NCBI RefSeq assembly: GCF_003386095.1
Contig: NZ_QREG01000024.1
Span: 1-64,000, forward strand
Direction: 5' to 3'
Source: Marinoscillum furvescens DSM 4134
GTDB taxonomy: Bacteria > Bacteroidota > Bacteroidia > Cytophagales > Cyclobacteriaceae
Length of the DNA: 64,000 bases
Below, piece by piece: positions 50,930 through 60,292 of the stretch (positions within the stretch are counted from its first letter, which is position 1; each line of letters starts with the position of its first letter). The notes under the pieces are model-generated. The model had not been told where the DNA came from. It was given only the letters and a program-made list of their open reading frames with translations, and did no database searches. A program made the position numbers and the translations under genes.

Positions 50930-52241
50930 TGATGTCACCATACTGGGTGCCGGGCTGGTAGGATCGCTACTCGCCACGCTCCTTGCTGAGCGCGGAATCA
51001 CAGTGGATGTATATGAGAAGCGTAAAGACCCAGAGTCACGTCCTGTGGAGCAGGGAAGGTCTATCAACCTGGCATTGAGTCACCGGGGAATCCGGTCGTT
51101 GCAGCTTGCAGGTGTCTACGATCAGGTACAAAAACACCTCATCCCCATGAAGGGACGCATGATGCACGATGTAAAGGGCAACCTCAGCTTTCAATCTTAC
51201 GGCAGAGAAGATCAGCACATCAACTCAGTATCTCGGGCAGGGCTCAACTACACCCTAATTGAACATGCACGAGCTCAAGGAGTAAATTTTCACTTTGACT
51301 CCTTTTGCCAGGGCGTAAACCTGGAAAAAACCACCTGCTACTTTGAGGGTGAGACCGTACGCTCCAATGTACTCATAGGCTCAGATGGTGCATTTTCGGT
51401 ACTCAGACAGGCCATGCAGCGTACTGAGCGCTTTAATCTGGAGCAGTACTACATCCCTCATGGCTACAAAGAGCTCACTCTGCATCCTCAGGATGGTGAT
51501 TTTGCCCTGGAACCCAACTACCTACACATCTGGCCCAGAGGTAACTTTATGCTGATAGCACTGCCTAACCCGGACAAGTCATTTACCTGCACCCTGTTTT
51601 TCCCTTTTGAGGGCGACCTTTCCTTTCAATCGATCCAAACAGAAGAAGGTGTGCTTCGGTTTTTCGAGCAGTATTTCCCCGATGTGCTGCCACTGATGCC
51701 CAACGTAGCCAAAGAATTTATTGCTAACCCTACCTCTTCGCTAGTCACCATCAAAACCAGCCCCTGGCACCGAAACAATAGCCTGCTTATAGGCGATGCC
51801 AGCCACGCGATTGTGCCGTTTTACGGGCAAGGGATGAACGCAGGCTTTGAAGACTGCCGGCTTCTGATCGAATGGGGCGAAAAATTCAACTTTGATTGGA
51901 AGAAATTACTCCCGCATTTCTCCACCCATCGTAAGCGTGACGCTGATGCCATCTCCGATCTGGCCATGAAAAACTTTGTGGAAATGCGAGATAAAGTAGC
52001 CGATGAGCGTTTCTTGAAAATCAAAAAATTTGAAGCCAGACTCCAACAACACTATCCAGACACCTGGCTTCCACTCTACACCATGGTCACCTTTAGTGAC
52101 ATTCCTTATGCTGAAGCTAAAAGTTTGGGGGAATTGCAAGCGAAGCTAATGGCTGAGCTACCCGATGACTTTGACCCAGAGACACACCCCATGGAAGGTG
52201 TCATCGCTCGATTTAATGCTCTAAAGCAAGGCGCTCAGTAA
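50919..52241 (+). CDS. kmo: Kynurenine 3-monooxygenase
   Basis: FAD- and NADPH-dependent hydroxylase converting kynurenine to 3-hydroxykynurenine. The 440-residue protein has the FAD motif VTILGAGLVGSLLATLLAERG, the family region EQGRSINLALSHRGIRSL, GSDGAFSVLRQAM and the second FAD motif LLIGDASHAIVPFYGQGMNAGFEDC, with a C-terminal region of normal length. The 3' end overlaps the convergent TerB-like gene by 29 bp. Confidence 0.97.
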   Translation: MQDNDVTILGAGLVGSLLATLLAERGITVDVYEKRKDPESRPVEQGRSINLALSHRGIRSLQLAGVYDQVQKHLIPMKGRMMHDVKGNLSFQSYGREDQHINSVSRAGLNYTLIEHARAQGVNFHFDSFCQGVNLEKTTCYFEGETVRSNVLIGSDGAFSVLRQAMQRTERFNLEQYYIPHGYKELTLHPQDGDFALEPNYLHIWPRGNFMLIALPNPDKSFTCTLFFPFEGDLSFQSIQTEEGVLRFFEQYFPDVLPLMPNVAKEFIANPTSSLVTIKTSPWHRNNSLLIGDASHAIVPFYGQGMNAGFEDCRLLIEWGEKFNFDWKKLLPHFSTHRKRDADAISDLAMKNFVEMRDKVADERFLKIKKFEARLQQHYPDTWLPLYTMVTFSDIPYAEAKSLGELQAKLMAELPDDFDPETHPMEGVIARFNALKQGAQ

Positions 52242-52659
52242 GCATCTGGATCGTCTCCTGTTCTACTTCGGAAATTCCGTCAGCGGCATTGGCAAACAGA
52301 TACATAGACTCCATCACAAACTCCTTGTCTGACCTGCTGTCCTGAATATTGTTTCTCAGCGTATTTAGAAACTTCTTCTGCCACTTTTCTATGTTGTCCA
52401 GCAGGTAGCGAAATTCTGTGCGAAAAGATTGTTCCAGGCGTTCCATTTCCTCATCGTTGAGACCATCTCCATATTCGAGGGCCAGCCCCTTGGCTAGCCG
52501 TAAGACACCATCCCACTCTTCCTTATCTAATACACCATCGCACATACACACAATAAGTGATGGGTATAAGTTTAGAATGTACGTAAATTGGTCAAGTGAC
52601 AGGTCGATGTTACGAACCTTTTTGTACTCTTCCAGCAACAGTTCAGCTTGAGTCTTCAT
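52213..52659 (-). CDS. TerB-like helical protein
   Basis: A 148-residue helical protein starting MKTQAELLLEEYKKVRN (ATG at 52659; an in-frame TTG start at 52731 is less likely). It has the TerB/TerB-like pattern of acidic EF-hand-like segments: CMCDGVLDKEEWDGVLRLA and FANAADGISEVEQETIQML, a pair of D-G-x-hydrophobic-x-x-x-E loops. Stand-alone TerB-fold proteins occur in stress loci; the function here is not known. It is convergent with kmo (29 bp overlap) and divergent from the CrtI-family gene. Confidence 0.7.
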   Translation of the reverse strand: MKTQAELLLEEYKKVRNIDLSLDQFTYILNLYPSLIVCMCDGVLDKEEWDGVLRLAKGLALEYGDGLNDEEMERLEQSFRTEFRYLLDNIEKWQKKFLNTLRNNIQDSRSDKEFVMESMYLFANAADGISEVEQETIQMLTERLALEH

Positions 52660-52837
52660 TAAATCGGCGAGTAATTCAGAGTGATGATTAAAGGTAATGA
52701 ACGATTTATTAATTTCATGCGCTATGAGCAAATGAAATACATGATTTTTTGCACTTAATTTATAGATAATTTAATATTTCCATGCTCTCCTTAAATTATT
52801 CGATAAACCTTTACCACTCTACCCGGGTTTGGAGCTT

Positions 52838-54301
52838 ATGGCTAAACGAGTAGCAGTAATCGGGTCTGGTGTAGCAGGGTTGGCAGCCGCCATCAGGTTA
52901 AAGTGTGCAGGACATGAGGTCACGGTGTTTGAAGCGAATGACTACCCTGGCGGCAAACTCTCCGAGGTTAGACTCGGCCCATACAGGTTTGATGCTGGTC
53001 CATCTCTATTCACATTACCAGAGCTTGTAGACGAACTTTTTGACCTGGCCGGGGAGCCAAAAGGAAAGTATTTTTCCTATGAAAAAGTGGACCCTACTTG
53101 TCGTTATTTTTACCCGGATGGGACAAAAGTTTCTGCATTTGCAGCTCATGACCGGTTTGCCGAAGAAATGGAAAAACAAACTGGTGAGCCTGCCCACAAC
53201 GTATTAAAAGCCATCAAAAAGAGTGCATACCTGTATTCCCGACTGAGCGCTCTGTTTATGTTTAGCTCACTTCAAGACTGGCGCACCTTCTTTTCCAAAC
53301 AAGCCCTAAAAGCCTACCTAAGCATCCACCAGCTCGGCTTTTTTCGCACTATGGATGCAGCAAATCGAAAGCGTTTCCGATCCGAAAAGGCAGTTCAGCT
53401 TTTTGATCGTTATGCAACTTACAATGGGTCTTCGCCCTTTAAAACTCCTGCCACGATGAACATCATTCCGCATCTGGAGATGTCAATAGGAGCATATTTT
53501 CCTACTGGTGGCATGCACACAATCACACTCGCGCTGTATGGTTTAGCGAAGCGATTGGGTGTCTCCTTTCACTTTCAAACTTCCGTAGAGCGTATTTTAC
53601 ACAAAAAGGGAAAAGTCACCGGCATACAGCTAAAAGACACCTCTATTCCATTCGACCGGGTAGTTTCCAATATGGATATTGTCAATAGCTACCGCAAACT
53701 CTTACCAGACCTCAAAGCACCTAACTTTTTGCTAAATCAGCCTAAGTCCAGTTCAGCACTGATTTTTTATTGGGGCATCAAAGGGTCTTTTGAGCAGCTA
53801 GACCTTCACAATATTTTTTTTAGCCAATCGTATGAAGAAGAATTTGATCACATCTTTGAAAAAGGCACCATCTACACCGACCCTACCATCTACATAAACA
53901 TTACTGCGAAGAAAAATCCGGCCGATGCACCTAAAGACTGTGAAAACTGGTTTACCATGATCAATGTCCCTAACAACACTGGACAAGACTGGGAGAACCT
54001 GATTCAATCAGCACGGGCAAGCATCATTCAAAAGCTCAGCGAGTCGCTCAACTGCGATTTGGAAGCGCTCATAGAGGTAGAAGAAGTTTTGGACCCCATA
54101 AAAATAGAGTCTAAAACAAGCAGTGCTCTGGGTGCGCTCTATGGCAACAGCAGCAACAACCTCTTTGCGGCGTTTCTACGCCACGCTAATGTAAGCCAAA
54201 GGGTAAAAGGATTGTATTTCTGTGGAGGCAGCGTCCATCCTGGAGGTGGTATCCCGATGAGTTTGTCATCCGCTAAACTGGTGGCAAAGTATTTTCAATA
54301 G
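52838..54301 (+). CDS. Phytoene desaturase-family (CrtI/CrtD-like) oxidoreductase
   Basis: A 487-residue FAD enzyme of the carotenoid desaturase family (ATG at 52838 chosen over a TTG at 52829). Visible are the dinucleotide motif [70 protein letters not shown] and the C-terminal [26 protein letters not shown]. The closest activity class is CrtI or 1-hydroxycarotenoid 3,4-desaturase (CrtD), deciding between them needs alignment. dxs, which makes isoprenoid precursor, lies 1.5 kb downstream on the other strand. No other carotenoid gene is in the window. Confidence 0.87.
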   Translation: MAKRVAVIGSGVAGLAAAIRLKCAGHEVTVFEANDYPGGKLSEVRLGPYRFDAGPSLFTLPELVDELFDLAGEPKGKYFSYEKVDPTCRYFYPDGTKVSAFAAHDRFAEEMEKQTGEPAHNVLKAIKKSAYLYSRLSALFMFSSLQDWRTFFSKQALKAYLSIHQLGFFRTMDAANRKRFRSEKAVQLFDRYATYNGSSPFKTPATMNIIPHLEMSIGAYFPTGGMHTITLALYGLAKRLGVSFHFQTSVERILHKKGKVTGIQLKDTSIPFDRVVSNMDIVNSYRKLLPDLKAPNFLLNQPKSSSALIFYWGIKGSFEQLDLHNIFFSQSYEEEFDHIFEKGTIYTDPTIYINITAKKNPADAPKDCENWFTMINVPNNTGQDWENLIQSARASIIQKLSESLNCDLEALIEVEEVLDPIKIESKTSSALGALYGNSSNNLFAAFLRHANVSQRVKGLYFCGGSVHPGGGIPMSLSSAKLVAKYFQ

Positions 54302-55757
54302 CCTCATCTGGAAACAATGCCTGGTAGTTTTCAAATATGCTCAAAACGGTAGATACATAAGTCACGGGCTCCACGCCTCTGCAATAGCCATAGCTCACTA
54401 CCGGATCATTAAAGAATGCACTATTAGACTTCTTTATGAGGTATTCCTTTACATCATCCCATGCGGCAGGGTTGGCTCCATATTTTTCAGTTAGCCTGAT
54501 AGCATCTACTACATGTCCATGACCTACGTTGTAGGCGGCGAGCACAAACCGCATGCGCTGAGTAGAATCCGGCACATATTCAGCAAAATAATCCTGCAGC
54601 CACTTGAGGTGAGCAGTACCTCCTCTTATGCTTTCGCGCGGGTTTGTCCTACTGATCACGCGATGCTCTTCGGCTGTACTGGGCATGAGCTGCATAAGGC
54701 CAACAGCACCTACCCATGACTCTGCAGCAGGATCAAATCCCGACTCCCTAAAAATCTGTGCGGCGAGTAATCGCCAGTCCCAATTCAGCTCTTTTGCAGC
54801 ATGCTGGATCAGAGAATCATACGGGGATAACTTGCCCCCGCCCAGGGAAAAGTACTCACTCCGGGTACGCCTCAGGGCTGCTTTTCTACTTTTAAAATAT
54901 TTATCATAAATGACATAATAATCGGCTTCCTTTCGCATGTCCAAAATCCACTCATTCAATGCTTCAAGAAGTCCATCCGCGTTTTTGCGCACCCCCCACG
55001 CGATGCGCGTAGGAAAACTAATGGCCGTCTCCACATCAAGGTTTGGATAGTAGGTAGCATTGACCATGGCGATATCCTTTTCTGCTACTGTAAAATCTAC
55101 AAACCCATCAGCCACCTGCCGAATGACCGCTTCGGTTTCCACCTCCGGGCTGGCCTGTATGATAAAAATATCTCCCCCAATTTCTTCTGAAAGGTTTTGC
55201 AGTCGATCTATATATGAACTATGATGTCTTACATAAACCTCTTTTCCTATCAGGTCTACTGGGTTTCTAATGAGGCTAGCCTCTATTTCGTGAAGCTTCA
55301 TTTGGCGCCAATTGTCTGGCTTTCGCTGCACCAGCACCATTTCCACCAGATTGTGGTAGTGGGTGAAGGCTATGCGCTTTTTCCGTTCTTTGGTGATGGT
55401 CAGATTGTAAGCCAGAATATCTCCCTCTCCAGCGTTGAGTTTTGCGAAGCCTTCCTCTAGACTAGGGGTAATATTGATGCGCAGCTCCAATCCTAAGCTA
55501 TCCGTAAAAGCTTTTAGCAGCTCATATTCATAGCCCATAGTTCGGCCTTTGTAGATGAAAAAACCCGTGGAGCTATTGTCCATGATTGCCGTGAGGTAGC
55601 CACGTGCTTTGATTTGATCCAAATCTAAATCTACGATCTCCTCTTTGGGCTGGCGCTGTTGCTCCTGATCCCGTTTGCTGCTCGTCCATTGAGTGCACGA
55701 AAGGCAAAACAGCATACAGCCCCCTAGTAATAGGTATGTAAATATTCGTTGTTGCAT
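54273..55757 (-). CDS. MltF-like lytic transglycosylase lipoprotein
   Basis: A 494-residue lipoprotein (signal [13 protein letters not shown]) with a periplasmic solute-binding-like domain (about 45-285, [28 protein letters not shown]) followed by a lytic transglycosylase SLT domain (about 320-460, [18 protein letters not shown] with the catalytic Glu, [33 protein letters not shown]). This two-domain order matches MltF, which cuts peptidoglycan and responds to muropeptides. It overlaps the convergent CrtI-family gene by 29 bp. Confidence 0.93.
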   Translation of the reverse strand: MQQRIFTYLLLGGCMLFCLSCTQWTSSKRDQEQQRQPKEEIVDLDLDQIKARGYLTAIMDNSSTGFFIYKGRTMGYEYELLKAFTDSLGLELRINITPSLEEGFAKLNAGEGDILAYNLTITKERKKRIAFTHYHNLVEMVLVQRKPDNWRQMKLHEIEASLIRNPVDLIGKEVYVRHHSSYIDRLQNLSEEIGGDIFIIQASPEVETEAVIRQVADGFVDFTVAEKDIAMVNATYYPNLDVETAISFPTRIAWGVRKNADGLLEALNEWILDMRKEADYYVIYDKYFKSRKAALRRTRSEYFSLGGGKLSPYDSLIQHAAKELNWDWRLLAAQIFRESGFDPAAESWVGAVGLMQLMPSTAEEHRVISRTNPRESIRGGTAHLKWLQDYFAEYVPDSTQRMRFVLAAYNVGHGHVVDAIRLTEKYGANPAAWDDVKEYLIKKSNSAFFNDPVVSYGYCRGVEPVTYVSTVLSIFENYQALFPDEAIENTLPPV

Positions 55758-55823
55758 GTCCCCTCTTCTAACTCAGAAGATAACGAATATCCCTTACAAT
55801 AAATAAAAACAAGGCTTTCAGCG

Positions 55824-57737
55824 TCAAACGGCAGCTTTTTCGGACATGAGTTTAAGTGCAGCAGCCAAGATTGCTTCTGCGTCATAGCCACACTCATGAT
55901 AGAGTTCATCTTGCTCGCCATGCTCCACAATGCGATCTGGTATACCCAAACGAGTCACCTGAGCACTGTAGCCGTGATCGGCCATAAACTCTACGATGGC
56001 ACTACCGAATCCTCCAGGCAGGCAACCATCCTCTACTGTAATCACGCGCTGATGTTTCTCAAACACTTCGTGCAGCAGTTGTTCGTCCAGGGGTTTGGCA
56101 AAACGCATGTCATAATGTGCGGCACTCACTCCTTCGAGCTGCAATTGTTCCTGGGCTTTGGTGGCATAGTTGCCTATATGACCAATCGATAAAATGGCCA
56201 GGTCGTCTCCATCCTGAAGTTTTCTACCCTGCCCGGTAATGATTTTTTCCAATGGAGTACGCCAGTCTGGCATTACACCTTTACCACGAGGGTAGCGAAT
56301 AGAATAAGGTGCTCCTGCTTCACTCGCACTGTACATCATATTGCGCAGCTCCTGCTCATTCATAGGAGCTGCCACTATCATGTTGGGAATGCACCGCATA
56401 TAAGCCAGGTCATATGCTCCATGATGGGTAGGTCCGTCGGCTCCAGCTACACCGGCACGATCGAGACAGAAGACCACCGGTAGCTTTTGGATAGCCACGT
56501 CGTGAATCACCTGATCAAAAGCACGCTGCATAAACGTGGAGTAGATATTGCAAAATGGCACCATCCCCTGTGTAGCCAGTCCTGCAGAGAACGTAACGGC
56601 ATGTTGTTCAGCAATGCCTACATCAAAAGCTCGCTCTGGCATGGCTTTCATCATGATGTTCATCGATGAGCCTGAAGGCATCGCTGGAGTTACCCCCATG
56701 ATTTTCTCATTTTGCTCTGCCAGCTCCACTATAGTATGGCCAAACACTTCCTGATATTTAGGAGCCTGTGGTTCTACAGGCACAGATTTTCGTATTTCGC
56801 CAGTGATCTTGTCAAACTTCCCGGGTGCATGCCACTTGGTCTGATCTTTTTCGGCTAGTTCATAGCCCTTGCCTTTCACCGTCACGCAATGCAGGATTTT
56901 AGGCCCGGGAATGTCCTTCAAATCTTTGAGCACATGCACCAGATGATTGACATCATGACCGTCTACCGGACCAAAATAGCGTAGGTTGAGCGACTCAAAC
57001 AAGTTGCTTTGCTTGAGGACCAGTGATTTGATGCTGTTTTCGATACTACTGACAATCTCTCGTGCATTCGGGCCAAACTTGCTAATCTTCCCAAGCACCT
57101 TCCAAACGTCATCACGAATCTTATTGTACGTATGTGAAGTAGTGATATCGGTGAGGTAATCTTTAAGTGCACCCACGTTCGGGTCGATCGACATACAGTT
57201 ATCATTGAGAATGATGAGCAGGTTTTTATTGGAATCTCCTGCATGGTTCATCGCCTCAAACGCCATACCACCTGTCATCGCCCCATCGCCGATCACTGCA
57301 ATGTGATGTTTGTCCTTTTCTCCTTTGTGATCCGAAGCAAACGCCATCCCCAGCGCTGCAGAAATAGAAGTGGACGAGTGGCCTACGCCAAATGTATCGT
57401 ACTCGCTTTCGGACCTTTTGGGAAACCCTGATATACCTCCGTAAAGTCTATTAGTATGAAAGCGGCTTTTTCGGCCAGTAAGAATTTTATGCCCATAAGC
57501 CTGGTGCCCCACATCCCACACCAGTTGATCTACGGGAGTATTGAAGACATAATGCAAGGCCACGGTAAGTTCCACCACGCCAAGACTTGCTCCAAAATGC
57601 CCACCGTATATTGACACATGGTCTACAATGTATTCACGGAGATCTTCACATATCTGAGCCAATTGCTTTTCATCAAATTGCTTCAGATCTGCCGGACTAT
57701 TGATTTGGGCTAAAAATTTACCTTGCTTGATCTCCAT
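55824..57737 (-). CDS. dxs: 1-Deoxy-D-xylulose-5-phosphate synthase
   Basis: First enzyme of the MEP isoprenoid pathway; joins pyruvate and glyceraldehyde-3-phosphate with thiamine diphosphate. The 637-residue protein has the N-terminal EDLREYIVDHVSIYGGHFGASLGVVELTVALHYVF, the ThDP motif GDGAMTGGMAFEA, YFGPVDGHD, GIAEQHAVTFSAGLA, DRAGVAGADGPTHHGAYDLAYM and the C-terminal TVEDGCLPGGFGSAIVE. It lies 66 bp upstream of mltF on the same strand. A -7 element TAGATTTG lies at 57821-57828 on the minus strand. Confidence 0.97.
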   Translation of the reverse strand: MEIKQGKFLAQINSPADLKQFDEKQLAQICEDLREYIVDHVSIYGGHFGASLGVVELTVALHYVFNTPVDQLVWDVGHQAYGHKILTGRKSRFHTNRLYGGISGFPKRSESEYDTFGVGHSSTSISAALGMAFASDHKGEKDKHHIAVIGDGAMTGGMAFEAMNHAGDSNKNLLIILNDNCMSIDPNVGALKDYLTDITTSHTYNKIRDDVWKVLGKISKFGPNAREIVSSIENSIKSLVLKQSNLFESLNLRYFGPVDGHDVNHLVHVLKDLKDIPGPKILHCVTVKGKGYELAEKDQTKWHAPGKFDKITGEIRKSVPVEPQAPKYQEVFGHTIVELAEQNEKIMGVTPAMPSGSSMNIMMKAMPERAFDVGIAEQHAVTFSAGLATQGMVPFCNIYSTFMQRAFDQVIHDVAIQKLPVVFCLDRAGVAGADGPTHHGAYDLAYMRCIPNMIVAAPMNEQELRNMMYSASEAGAPYSIRYPRGKGVMPDWRTPLEKIITGQGRKLQDGDDLAILSIGHIGNYATKAQEQLQLEGVSAAHYDMRFAKPLDEQLLHEVFEKHQRVITVEDGCLPGGFGSAIVEFMADHGYSAQVTRLGIPDRIVEHGEQDELYHECGYDAEAILAAALKLMSEKAAV

Positions 57738-57840
57738 GCTCTCTTTTTTGGGGATGTTTCATGAACAGGTTATTAATGCAAATGTTTCTCAACTTCAACA
57801 TTTCTACATCAGGTATTCGGCAAATCTAAGCTTTTTTAGG

Positions 57841-57871
57841 TTTAGCATTTCTCTGTTTTAGGCTAGCTTTG
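57841..57871 (+). promoter_or_regulatory. Promoter of scpA with the -7 element at the start codon
   Basis: TTTA (57841-57844), 19-bp spacer, TAGCTTTG (57864-57871). The last three bases TTG coincide with the longest possible start codon of scpA, so the GTG at 57878 may be the true start and the mRNA nearly leaderless. Confidence 0.55.
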
Positions 57872-58657
57872 AAGATTGTGAGTGAAAACCCTACATCCAA
57901 CACTTATGAGATCAAGCTTCCGTTATTCGAAGGGCCATTTGATCTGCTGCTCTTTTTCATTGAAAGAGACGAGTTGGATATTTATGACATTCCTATCGCA
58001 AAGGTCACCGCTGACTTTCTAGACTATCTGCACCAGCTGGAAACAATGAACGTAGAAGTGGCCAGCGAATTCATACTGGTGGCAGCCACACTCATGCGGA
58101 TCAAAGCCAAACTCCTACTCCCAAGACCTGTGCTGGATGAAGAAGGAAATGAGATTGATCCTCGTGAAGAGCTCGTCAAGCATCTACTGGAGTATAAAAA
58201 ATACAAGTCGGTCATCAGCCAGCTCAACGAACTGGAACGTCAGCGCCTGGACAGAGAGCGCAGGGGCAATCTGGTAAAAGAAATCAAGCAGCTGTCGGCA
58301 AGTATAGATGTGGAGTCTGAACTCCAGGATGTAGACCTCTACAAACTCATGAAGGTGTACCAGCGGGTGCTGAAGCGATACGAGTACGAAAAATCAAAGC
58401 CTACGCATGAGGTAGTACAATATCCGTACACCATCAGTGGACAAAAAGCCGAACTACTCACCCGCCTGCACATGACCGAAAACGGCCGACTTTCCTTTGC
58501 CAAACTTGTAGAGGAGCGGCCTGAAAAAATCCTCGTGATCTTCAATTTCCTCGCGATCCTGGAATTATTACAATTGGGTGAAATCACCTTACATATAGGT
58601 GAGGGTTTTAACAACTTCTGGGTAGAAAGCCTCGAAAAAGAAAAAATCCCGGAATGA
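57869..58657 (+). CDS. scpA: Segregation and condensation protein ScpA
   Basis: Kleisin subunit of the SMC condensin complex used for chromosome compaction and segregation. The 262-residue protein has the N-terminal YEIKLPLFEGPFDLLLFFIERDELDIYDIPIAKVT, the central helical EFILVAATLMRIKAKLLLP and a C-terminal winged-helix region RLSFAKLVEERPEKILVIFNFLAILELLQLGEI. The start is either TTG at 57869, inside the -7 element, or GTG at 57878; the latter would remove three residues. It is a single gene; the terminator overlaps its stop codon. Confidence 0.94.
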   Translation: MKIVSENPTSNTYEIKLPLFEGPFDLLLFFIERDELDIYDIPIAKVTADFLDYLHQLETMNVEVASEFILVAATLMRIKAKLLLPRPVLDEEGNEIDPREELVKHLLEYKKYKSVISQLNELERQRLDRERRGNLVKEIKQLSASIDVESELQDVDLYKLMKVYQRVLKRYEYEKSKPTHEVVQYPYTISGQKAELLTRLHMTENGRLSFAKLVEERPEKILVIFNFLAILELLQLGEITLHIGEGFNNFWVESLEKEKIPE

Positions 58658-58668
58658 CCCGGGATTTT
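58640..58668 (+). terminator. Bidirectional terminator overlapping the scpA stop
   Basis: AAAATCCCGG pairs with CCGGGATTTT around a loop of about 6 nt, with a T-run after it on the plus strand and A-run before. It serves scpA and perhaps the convergent ndk gene, whose stop is at 58697. The scpA TGA falls in the loop region. Confidence 0.7.
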
Positions 58669-58696
58669 AAATTTCTATAATCAGGCAACCTGCTAC

Positions 58697-59116
58697 TTAG
58701 ACTCTTTCTAACTGTGAAAAGAAGAAAGCTCCTTCGATTGCTGCGTTTTCATCAGAATCAGACCCGTGAATGGCGTTTGCTTCGATAGACTTGGCAAACA
58801 ATTTTCTTACAGTACCTTCTGCAGCTTCCGCAGGATTAGTTGCCCCGATGAACGTTCTAAAGTCTGCCACGGCATTTTCTTTAGACAAGATCATCGCGAT
58901 AATAGGCCCTGAAGACATATAAGCCACCAAATCGTTGTAAAAAGGACGCTCCTTATGCACCGCATAAAATGCCCCTGCACTTTCAGCAGAAAGACGAGTA
59001 AGTTTCATCGCCTCGATCTTAAATCCTGCTTCTTCAATCATTTTGATGATCGCCCCGCTATTGCCATCAGCAAATGCATCGGGTTTGATCATGGTGAAGG
59101 TTTTTGTTCCTGCCAT
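58697..59116 (-). CDS. ndk: Nucleoside diphosphate kinase
   Basis: Transfers the gamma-phosphate from ATP to nucleoside diphosphates through a phospho-histidine. From the ATG at 59116 the protein has 139 residues, starting [21 protein letters not shown] (family start TFxMIKPDA) with the active-site [12 protein letters not shown] (His) and [20 protein letters not shown] longer frame to 59173 lacks family similarity upstream. A -7 element TATTTTTG (59162-59169) is on the minus strand. Confidence 0.96.
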   Translation of the reverse strand: MAGTKTFTMIKPDAFADGNSGAIIKMIEEAGFKIEAMKLTRLSAESAGAFYAVHKERPFYNDLVAYMSSGPIIAMILSKENAVADFRTFIGATNPAEAAEGTVRKLFAKSIEANAIHGSDSDENAAIEGAFFFSQLERV

Positions 59117-59272
59117 GTTGTTTTTGAATAATTTTTTATGTGGTTTCAGTAAAATTGGCTGCAAAAATAACATTTATATTCGTGAGTGGCATCCTGGTCG
59201 CATTTTGTATTTACTTGATTTATTGTGAGTTTTGCGATTCACTTACAGCCAAGGTGAGGCAGAAAACAGTAA

Positions 59273-60292
59273 ATGAAGGAACTTAACGCTTTAAAAGCTC
59301 TACTCGCTACTCCAAAAAAAATCGTCATTACCACTCATGCTAATCCAGACGCTGACGCACTGGGTTCTTCTTTAGGATTGTATCACTTTCTTAAAAATCG
59401 CGGACATGAGGTAAAGGTAGTTACACCCACAGCGTATCCGCAGTTTTTGCACTGGATGGAGGGCAACGAAGAAGTAGTCGTTTATTCCAAAGAAAAAAAG
59501 GACCAGGCCCAACAGCTTGTCGCGAATGCTGAGCTAATCTGTTGTCTTGATTTTTCTGGCTTAAAACGCATCAAAGACCTGGGACCAATGGTAGGGTCTG
59601 CAGCAGGTAAAAAACTGCTAGTGGATCACCACCTAAACCCGGAAGAATTTGCAGATTATGCACTTTGGGACAAAACAGCTGCTGCCACAGCAGAGCTTAT
59701 TTACGATCTGATACTACTCCTGGGTGATCAATCAGAAATCACTGTGGGCATGGCCGAAGCACTGTATGCTGGTATTATGACCGACACAGGTTCATTTCGC
59801 CACAACTCCACCTCCGCAAAAATCCACCGAACAGTGGCTGAGCTCATGGATATAGGAGTAGATGTAAATAAAGTAAGCCGCCTGATTTATGACACCAATT
59901 CCCTAAACCGCCTGCGGTTTATTGGCTATGCCTTGATGGAAAAATTGATGGTGGATCAGGAAAACCGTGTAGCTTACTTTGTGATCAATGCAGAAGAGCA
60001 CCAGCGCTTCCATCTCAAATCTGGAGATACCGAAGGGCTCGTCAATTATGCATTATCTATACAAGGTATTGAAATAGCTGCCATCATCATGGAGCGTGAT
60101 GAAGAAGTAAAAATGTCTTTCAGATCTGTAGGAGATCATGCTGTCAATGACTTTGCTGCCGAACACTTCAGCGGCGGAGGGCACAAAAATGCTGCAGGAG
60201 GAATCTCCGACCTTGGCCTGGAAGCAACAGTAGAAAAATTTAAATCGCTGATACCAGAACTTCAGCAAAACCATAAAGAAGCAATAAAATGA
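59273..60292 (+). CDS. nrnA: DHH-family oligoribonuclease/pAp-phosphatase NrnA
   Basis: Degrades short RNA oligomers (nanoRNA) and dephosphorylates 3'-phosphoadenosine 5'-phosphate. The 339-residue protein has the DHH motifs HANPDADALGSSLGLYHFL, CCLDFSGLKRI, LVDHHLNP and GIMTDTGSFRHNSTS, then a DHHA1 domain ending FSGGGHKNAAGG. It is the first gene of a coupled run; its stop overlaps the FKBP gene by 4 bp. Confidence 0.92.
   Translation: MKELNALKALLATPKKIVITTHANPDADALGSSLGLYHFLKNRGHEVKVVTPTAYPQFLHWMEGNEEVVVYSKEKKDQAQQLVANAELICCLDFSGLKRIKDLGPMVGSAAGKKLLVDHHLNPEEFADYALWDKTAAATAELIYDLILLLGDQSEITVGMAEALYAGIMTDTGSFRHNSTSAKIHRTVAELMDIGVDVNKVSRLIYDTNSLNRLRFIGYALMEKLMVDQENRVAYFVINAEEHQRFHLKSGDTEGLVNYALSIQGIEIAAIIMERDEEVKMSFRSVGDHAVNDFAAEHFSGGGHKNAAGGISDLGLEATVEKFKSLIPELQQNHKEAIK

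Noticed and set aside
58721-59173. Longer ndk start at 59173
   Set aside because: The extra 19 residues do not resemble the family; [14 protein letters not shown] at 59116 is the normal start.
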